A program made the translations under genes and the position numbers. A DNA stretch of 64,000 nucleotides from contig NZ_BLIN01000005.1 in assembly GCF_009811555.1 (NCBI RefSeq), positions 4,826,976 through 4,890,975 of the forward strand. Reading direction: 5' to 3'. The stretch's first letter is position 1. Every line of letters begins with the position of its first letter. Of this stretch, positions 59,846 through 64,000 are shown piece by piece. Source of the stretch: Streptomyces caniferus (lineage in GTDB: Bacteria; Actinomycetota; Actinomycetes; Streptomycetales; Streptomycetaceae). Under the pieces are notes generated by a model that ran no database searches, had not been told where the DNA came from, and saw nothing but the letters and a program-made list of their open reading frames with translations.

Positions 59846-60391
59846 ATGCCCACTCACGTTCTGGCCGAGGACCACGGCGACGAGGCCGGCGCGCTGCTGG
59901 CCTTCCTGGAGGCCCAGCGGGGCGGGCTGCGGCGGGCGGTCCTGGGGCTGACCGAGGCCCAGGCGGCCCTGCGCCCGACCGCCAGTGAGCTGTCGCTGGC
60001 CGGGCTGGTCAAGCATGTCGCGGAGACCGAGCAGACCTGGCTCGAGACCGCGCAGGAGCGGCCGCACTCCATCGAGCGGAACGCCGAGAACTGGCACCTG
60101 AGCTTCCAGCTCGCGGACGGCGGGCGGGTGGCGGACGTGCTGGAGTTCTGGGACGGGGTCGCGCGGCGTACGGAGGAGTTCATCCGCTCCGTGAGCCTGA
60201 ACGACACCTTCCCGCTGCCCGCGGCGCCGTGGTTCCCGCCGGAGGCCCGGCAGTCGATGCGCTGGCTGGTGCTGCACCTGATCGAGGAGACGGCCCGGCA
60301 CGCCGGTCACGCCGACATCCTCCGTGAGTCCCTGGACGGCAAGACGGCTTTTGCGCTGGTGGACGAGGAGAGCAGGGTGCTGCAGGGGTGA
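59846..60391 (+). CDS. DinB-superfamily protein (DUF664 type)
   Basis: 181 residues from ATG 59846 (AGGAAAGG upstream). Four-helix bundle: LLAFLEAQRGGLRRAVLGL, GLVKHVAETEQTWLE with the metal-binding His, and HLIEETARHAGHADILRE with two more His. This pattern is the mycothiol- or bacillithiol-dependent S-transferase fold with a three-histidine metal site. Substrate unknown. Confidence 0.9.
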   Translation: MPTHVLAEDHGDEAGALLAFLEAQRGGLRRAVLGLTEAQAALRPTASELSLAGLVKHVAETEQTWLETAQERPHSIERNAENWHLSFQLADGGRVADVLEFWDGVARRTEEFIRSVSLNDTFPLPAAPWFPPEARQSMRWLVLHLIEETARHAGHADILRESLDGKTAFALVDEESRVLQG

Positions 60392-60473
60392 GCGCGGGCT
60401 CCTCCGGGGGCGCCCTGGCCCCTGTCGTCAGGGCCTAGGCTGACGACAGGGGCGCGTGAGCAGAGAGGTGACG

Positions 60474-61193
60474 ATGTCGGCGATCCGGCTGTTGGTACTG
60501 GGCGCCGTGCGGCAGCACGGCCGGGCGCACGGCTATCAGGTGCGCAACGACCTGGAGTACTGGGGCGCCCATGAGTGGTCCAACGCCAAGCCCGGCTCGA
60601 TCTACCACGCGCTCAAGCAGATGGCGAAGCAAGGGCTGCTGCTCGACCATGACATCGCGCCCAGCACCGCCGGCGGTCCGCCGCGTACCGAGTACGAGCT
60701 GACCGCGGCGGGCGAGGCCGAGTACTTCGCGCTGCTGCGCACGGCGCTCTCCCAGCACGACCAGAAGCTCGACATGCTCAGCGCGGGCATCGGCTTCGTC
60801 GTGGATCTGCCGCGGGCCGAGGCGGTGGCGCTGCTCAAGGAGCGGGTGCGGGCGCTCGAGGAGTGGCGGAGCACGGTCACCGACTACTACACGCCCGAGG
60901 AAGGGCCCGGCCGGCTCGGCCACATCGGCGAGATCATGAACATGTGGGTGCACGCGGCGGACAGCGGTGCCGCGTGGACGCACGGGCTGATCGAGCGGAT
61001 CGAGGGCGGGGCGTACGTCTTCGCCGGTGAAGGCGAGCCGTTCGTCGGGGTGCTGGCCGACGGGCAGGAGAACCCGTACGCGAGCAAGGACGCGCGCCCG
61101 GACCGCTCGCGTGCGGACCGTCCGGGGGCGGCCGGCGACGGTGCGGGCGACGGCGGTACGGACCACGGCGTCACCGCCGCGGAAACTCATTAA
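60474..61193 (+). CDS. PadR-family transcriptional regulator
   Basis: 239 residues from ATG 60474 (GAGAGGTGAC upstream). Winged helix: LVLGAVRQHGRAHGYQVRND, KPGSIYHALKQMAKQGLL, PPRTEYELTAAGEAEYFALL; a helical dimerisation domain (about 95-180) and a disordered Asp/Gly-rich tail. Followed by an ABC exporter operon with palindromes in between, so it very likely represses that operon. Confidence 0.92.
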   Translation: MSAIRLLVLGAVRQHGRAHGYQVRNDLEYWGAHEWSNAKPGSIYHALKQMAKQGLLLDHDIAPSTAGGPPRTEYELTAAGEAEYFALLRTALSQHDQKLDMLSAGIGFVVDLPRAEAVALLKERVRALEEWRSTVTDYYTPEEGPGRLGHIGEIMNMWVHAADSGAAWTHGLIERIEGGAYVFAGEGEPFVGVLADGQENPYASKDARPDRSRADRPGAAGDGAGDGGTDHGVTAAETH

Positions 61194-61254
61194 TCAAGTT
61201 TGACCAATGCGCACGGCGGAGTTATCTTCCTGAGTAAGTAGTCAAACTTGACTA
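61194..61254. promoter_or_regulatory. PadR operator pair before the ABC exporter
   Basis: tcaagtttgac (61194-61204) and its exact reverse complement gtcaaacttga (61241-61251) lie in the 76-bp spacer. The second sits inside a perfect 16-bp palindrome, tagtcaaacttgacta (61239-61254), just 15 bases before the ABC gene start. A strong candidate for PadR binding. Confidence 0.75.
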
Positions 61255-61269
61255 TGGGAGGGAGATGTC

Positions 61270-62301
61270 GTGGCTGACCGCGATCAGGCGATCGTCGTCG
61301 AAGGACTGCACAAGCACTACGGCACCACAGCGGCCCTGGACGGGCTGGATCTGACCGTCCCGCCCGGCACCGTGCACGGGGTCCTTGGCCCCAACGGCGC
61401 CGGCAAGACCACCCTCGTGCGCATCCTGTCCACCCTGCTGCGGCCCGACGCCGGCCGGGCCGAGGTGGCCGGCTTCGACGTGCTGCGGCAGCCGGACGAG
61501 GTGCGGCGGCGGATCGGGCTGCTCGGGCAGCACGCCGCGGTCGACGAAGAGCTCGGCGGGCGGCAGAACCTGGAGATGTTCGGGCGGCTGTTCCACCTCG
61601 GGGCGCGCCGGGCGGGCGAGCGTGCGGACGAACTGCTGGAGCGGTTCGGACTCGCCGATGCCGGCCGCAAGGCGGTACGCCACTACAGCGGCGGGATGCG
61701 GCGCCGGCTGGATCTGGCGGCCGGTCTGGTGCTGGCGCCGCGGATCCTCTTCCTGGACGAGCCGACGACCGGGCTCGACCCCCGCGGGCGTACCGAGGTG
61801 TGGCAGGCGGTGCGTTCGCTGGTCGACGGTGGGACGACGGTGCTGCTGACCACGCAGTACCTGGAGGAGGCCGACCAGCTCGCGGACCGGATCTCGGTGG
61901 TCGACGGCGGCAGGGTGGCCGCGGCCGGTACCCCCGACGAGCTGAAGTCCGCCACCGGGGGCGACCGGATCGATGTCGTCCTGCGCGAGGCCCGTCAACT
62001 GGACCGGGCGGCCGCGCTGTTGGCGGAGGCGCTGGCGCGGGTGGCGGGCGGCGGTGCGGTCGGGGTGGACGCGGACGCACGGCGGCTGAGCGTGCCGGTC
62101 GCCGACCGGATGGTGGCGCTGACGGAGACCGTACGGGTGCTGGGCGCGGCGGGCGTCGAGGCGGTGGACCTCGCGGTGCGGCGCCCGACGCTGGACGAGG
62201 TGTTCCTGCAGCTGACGGGGGACGGCGCGAAGGAGAGGGGCGGCCCCGGAGTGCCGGCGGCCGCGACGGTGCGCGGGGACGAGGAGGGCGCGGCGGTATG
62301 A
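61270..62301 (+). CDS. DrrA-type ABC transporter ATP-binding protein
   Basis: 343 residues from GTG 61270 (GGGAGGGAG upstream). Walker [10 protein letters not shown] near 40-48, Q loop, signature [14 protein letters not shown], Walker [16 protein letters not shown]-loop in [14 protein letters not shown]. The C-terminal extension (about 230-340) is typical of DrrA-like daunorubicin-type exporters. Drives the permease in the next gene, whose start overlaps this stop (ATGA). Probably exports a hydrophobic or antibiotic molecule. Confidence 0.94.
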   Translation: MADRDQAIVVEGLHKHYGTTAALDGLDLTVPPGTVHGVLGPNGAGKTTLVRILSTLLRPDAGRAEVAGFDVLRQPDEVRRRIGLLGQHAAVDEELGGRQNLEMFGRLFHLGARRAGERADELLERFGLADAGRKAVRHYSGGMRRRLDLAAGLVLAPRILFLDEPTTGLDPRGRTEVWQAVRSLVDGGTTVLLTTQYLEEADQLADRISVVDGGRVAAAGTPDELKSATGGDRIDVVLREARQLDRAAALLAEALARVAGGGAVGVDADARRLSVPVADRMVALTETVRVLGAAGVEAVDLAVRRPTLDEVFLQLTGDGAKERGGPGVPAAATVRGDEEGAAV

Positions 62302-63089
62302 GTGGCGCGATGTGGGCGGTCACCGATTCCTGGACGATGACCCGGCGCGGGTTCGCGCACTGGGCGCGGCAGCCGGTGCAGGTCGTCGTCGGCCTGGTCT
62401 TCCCGGTGATGATGCTGCTGATGTTCGGCTGCTTCCTGGGCGGCGGGATGGCCGTGCCGGGCGGTGGCGACTACACGGAGTACCTGGTCCCGGGGATGTT
62501 CGCGCTCACCATGGCGTTCGGCCTCGAAACGACGATGACCGCGGTGACACAGGACCTCGGCAGGGGGGTGCTCGACCGCTTCCGGTCGATGCCGATGACG
62601 CCGTCCGCGGTCCTGGTCGGCCGCAGCATCCTGGACATGGTGCAGTCCGCGCTGAGCCTGCTGGTGATGGTCGGAGCGGGCCTGGCGATGGGGTGGCGCT
62701 GGCACGGCGGGCCGGCCGGTGCGCTGTCCGCGGTGGGCCTGCTGCTCCTGCTGCGGTTCGCCATGCTGTGGATCGGTATCCATGTGGGGCTGGTGGCGGG
62801 CCGGCCGGAGCTGGTGCAGGCCGTGCAGATCCTGGTCTGGCCGGTCGGCTTCCTCTCCAACGCCTTCGTCTCCGCCGCGTCGATGCCCGGCTGGCTGGGC
62901 GCGGTCGCGGAGTGGAACCCGCTGTCGGCGACGGCGGGTGCGGTACGTGAGCTGTTCGCCAACCCCCGTTGGACCGGGGACAGCTGGGCGGCCGGGCACG
63001 GCCTGCTGCTGGCCGTGGTGTGGCCGCTGGTGCTGCTCGCGGTGTTCTTCCCGCTGGCGGTACGGCGGTACCGGCGGCTGGGGCACTAG
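62298..63089 (+). CDS. DrrB-type ABC transporter permease
   Basis: 263 residues from ATG 62298, four-base overlap with the ATPase gene. Six hydrophobic helices and the ABC-2 signature: [62 protein letters not shown]. Together with the ATPase it forms an exporter dimer of dimers under PadR control. Substrate unknown. Confidence 0.93.
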   Translation: MSGAMWAVTDSWTMTRRGFAHWARQPVQVVVGLVFPVMMLLMFGCFLGGGMAVPGGGDYTEYLVPGMFALTMAFGLETTMTAVTQDLGRGVLDRFRSMPMTPSAVLVGRSILDMVQSALSLLVMVGAGLAMGWRWHGGPAGALSAVGLLLLLRFAMLWIGIHVGLVAGRPELVQAVQILVWPVGFLSNAFVSAASMPGWLGAVAEWNPLSATAGAVRELFANPRWTGDSWAAGHGLLLAVVWPLVLLAVFFPLAVRRYRRLGH

Positions 63090-63219
63090 CTCCGGCGCGG
63101 CGGTGGGCGGGGCGTGCCCGGGCTGTCGGGTGGGCCCGCCCCCGGCGCGTCCGGCGGAGCTGGACGACGGCGGAGGAGGCTCGCGACGGAGGGGGTCGCG
63201 CAGGGGCTGAAGGGGGCCC

Positions 63220-64000
63220 CTAGTGGTGGAACGCCGTCGCGACCTCCGCCGGGCGCTGCAGCGGCTCGGACTGTTGCCGGAGTTCGGGCAGCAGCGCCTC
63301 CAGGTCCGCGATGAAGAGATCGGCGAGGTCCATCGAGAAGCCGTTGCGGCAGACCACCCGCAGGACGGAGAGGTCCTCGCGCTTCGGAGGGAAGGTGTAG
63401 GCGGGAATCAGCCAGCCGCGCTCCTTCATCCGCCGGGAGACGTCGAAGACGTCGAAGGCGGTGACGTCGTCCGTGGTGGTGAAGGCGAAGACCGGCAGCT
63501 GGTCGCCCTGGGTCAGCAGTCTGAAGTCGCCCAGCGCGCCGATCCGTTCGGCCAGCGAGCGGGCCACGTCGCGGGTCGCCTGCTGTACGGCGCGGAAGCC
63601 GGACCGGCCGAGCCGGAGGAAGGTGTAGTACTGCGCGGCGACCTGGGCGCCGGGCCGGGAGAAGTTGAGCGCGAAGGTCGGCATGTCGCCGCCCAGGTAG
63701 TTGACGCGGAAGACCAGCTCCTCGGGGAGCGCCTCCGCATCGCGCCACAGCGCCCAGCCGACGCCCGGGTAGACCAGGCCGTATTTGTGCCCCGAGGTGT
63801 TGATGGAGGCGACCCGCGGCAGCCGGAAGTCCCAGACCACGTCCGGGTCGAGGAACGGCGCGATCATGGCGCCGGACGCGCCGTCCACATGGACCGGGAT
63901 GTCCCAGCCCTTCTCCTTGTGGACCGTGTCGAGCGCCGCGCAGATCTCGGCCACCGGCTCGTACGACCCGTCGAAGGTCGAGCCGAGGATCGCCACCACA
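63220..64000 (-). CDS. gadB: Glutamate decarboxylase, N-terminus beyond window
   Basis: About 260 C-terminal residues are visible; the frame runs off the right edge. Contains the PLP lysine motif SINTSGHKYGLVYPG (K in GHKYG), VHVDGASGAMIAPF with the PLP aspartate, and FRVNYLGGDMPTFALNFSRPG. Converts glutamate to GABA while consuming a proton. The end, PAEVATAFHH, has the His-rich C-terminal tail seen in GadB, where it closes the active site at neutral pH. Confidence 0.92.
   Translation of the reverse strand, partial: VVAILGSTFDGSYEPVAEICAALDTVHKEKGWDIPVHVDGASGAMIAPFLDPDVVWDFRLPRVASINTSGHKYGLVYPGVGWALWRDAEALPEELVFRVNYLGGDMPTFALNFSRPGAQVAAQYYTFLRLGRSGFRAVQQATRDVARSLAERIGALGDFRLLTQGDQLPVFAFTTTDDVTAFDVFDVSRRMKERGWLIPAYTFPPKREDLSVLRVVCRNGFSMDLADLFIADLEALLPELRQQSEPLQRPAEVATAFHH

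Overview
This is a high-GC actinobacterial chromosome segment, almost certainly from Streptomyces. The markers are a TopA with a Lys/Ala-rich tail, a thymidylate kinase fused to a membrane domain, a rodlin/chaplin cluster, DUF397/XRE/ATP-binding regulator sets, and a TTA codon in an accessory gene. Everything below was read from the sequence; no database search or computation was run.

Layout. (1) 1-13.6 kb is conserved core: a SAM methyltransferase (cut by the left edge), small exported and membrane proteins, topA, the tmk fusion, holB (DNA polymerase III delta') and a Tap-type secreted peptidase. (2) 13.66-23.71 kb is a 10-kb genomic island at the 3' end of a tRNA-Thr(CGU) gene. It is bounded by a perfect 45-bp direct repeat, and a near-identical 24-bp repeat lies just inside each end. 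No integrase is visible. Cargo: a WXG100/large exported toxin-like/immunity-like trio, truncated regulators and gene fragments, a NUDIX-phosphotransferase pair, a frameshifted zinc-ribbon/GIY-YIG-like gene, and a 683-aa unknown protein carrying an R-x4-H (HEPN-like) motif. A cysS remnant follows. (3) 24.2-33.0 kb is a co-directional nine-gene minus-strand cluster: a LysA-fold protein lacking the PLP lysine, PdxH, a free-standing B3/4 domain, YggS, a trimethylamine-dehydrogenase-like flavoprotein, TrpD, TrpC, a LysE exporter and TrpF. It looks like an uncharacterised biosynthetic cluster making an anthranilate- or amine-derived, amino-acid-like compound. The first gene has TTA as its fourth codon, which suggests bldA control.

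(4) 33.5-39.5 kb has a tRNA-Cys and two separate two-component systems, one in an operon with two paralogous exported proteins. (5) 40-48.8 kb is mixed metabolism: a GDPD, an acyltransferase, RidA, MarR, a CrtA-like monooxygenase divergent from a TetR regulator, a HSL-type esterase and a family A DNA polymerase. (6) 49.3-53.7 kb is an aerial-hypha surface cluster: three rodlins, three chaplins (one long, with an LAxTG-type sorting end) and an unrecognised cysteine-free secreted protein. (7) 54-64 kb holds a nitrilase, TatA, the decayed remains of an alternative ribosomal-protein cluster (L28, S14, L33, S18), DUF397/ATP-binding/XRE regulators, an aldehyde dehydrogenase, DinB, a PadR regulator with a DrrAB-type ABC exporter, and the C-terminal part of glutamate decarboxylase at the right edge.

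The strongest candidates for new biology are the region-3 cluster, the HEPN-like 683-aa protein and its island, and the paralogous exported pair linked to a two-component system.
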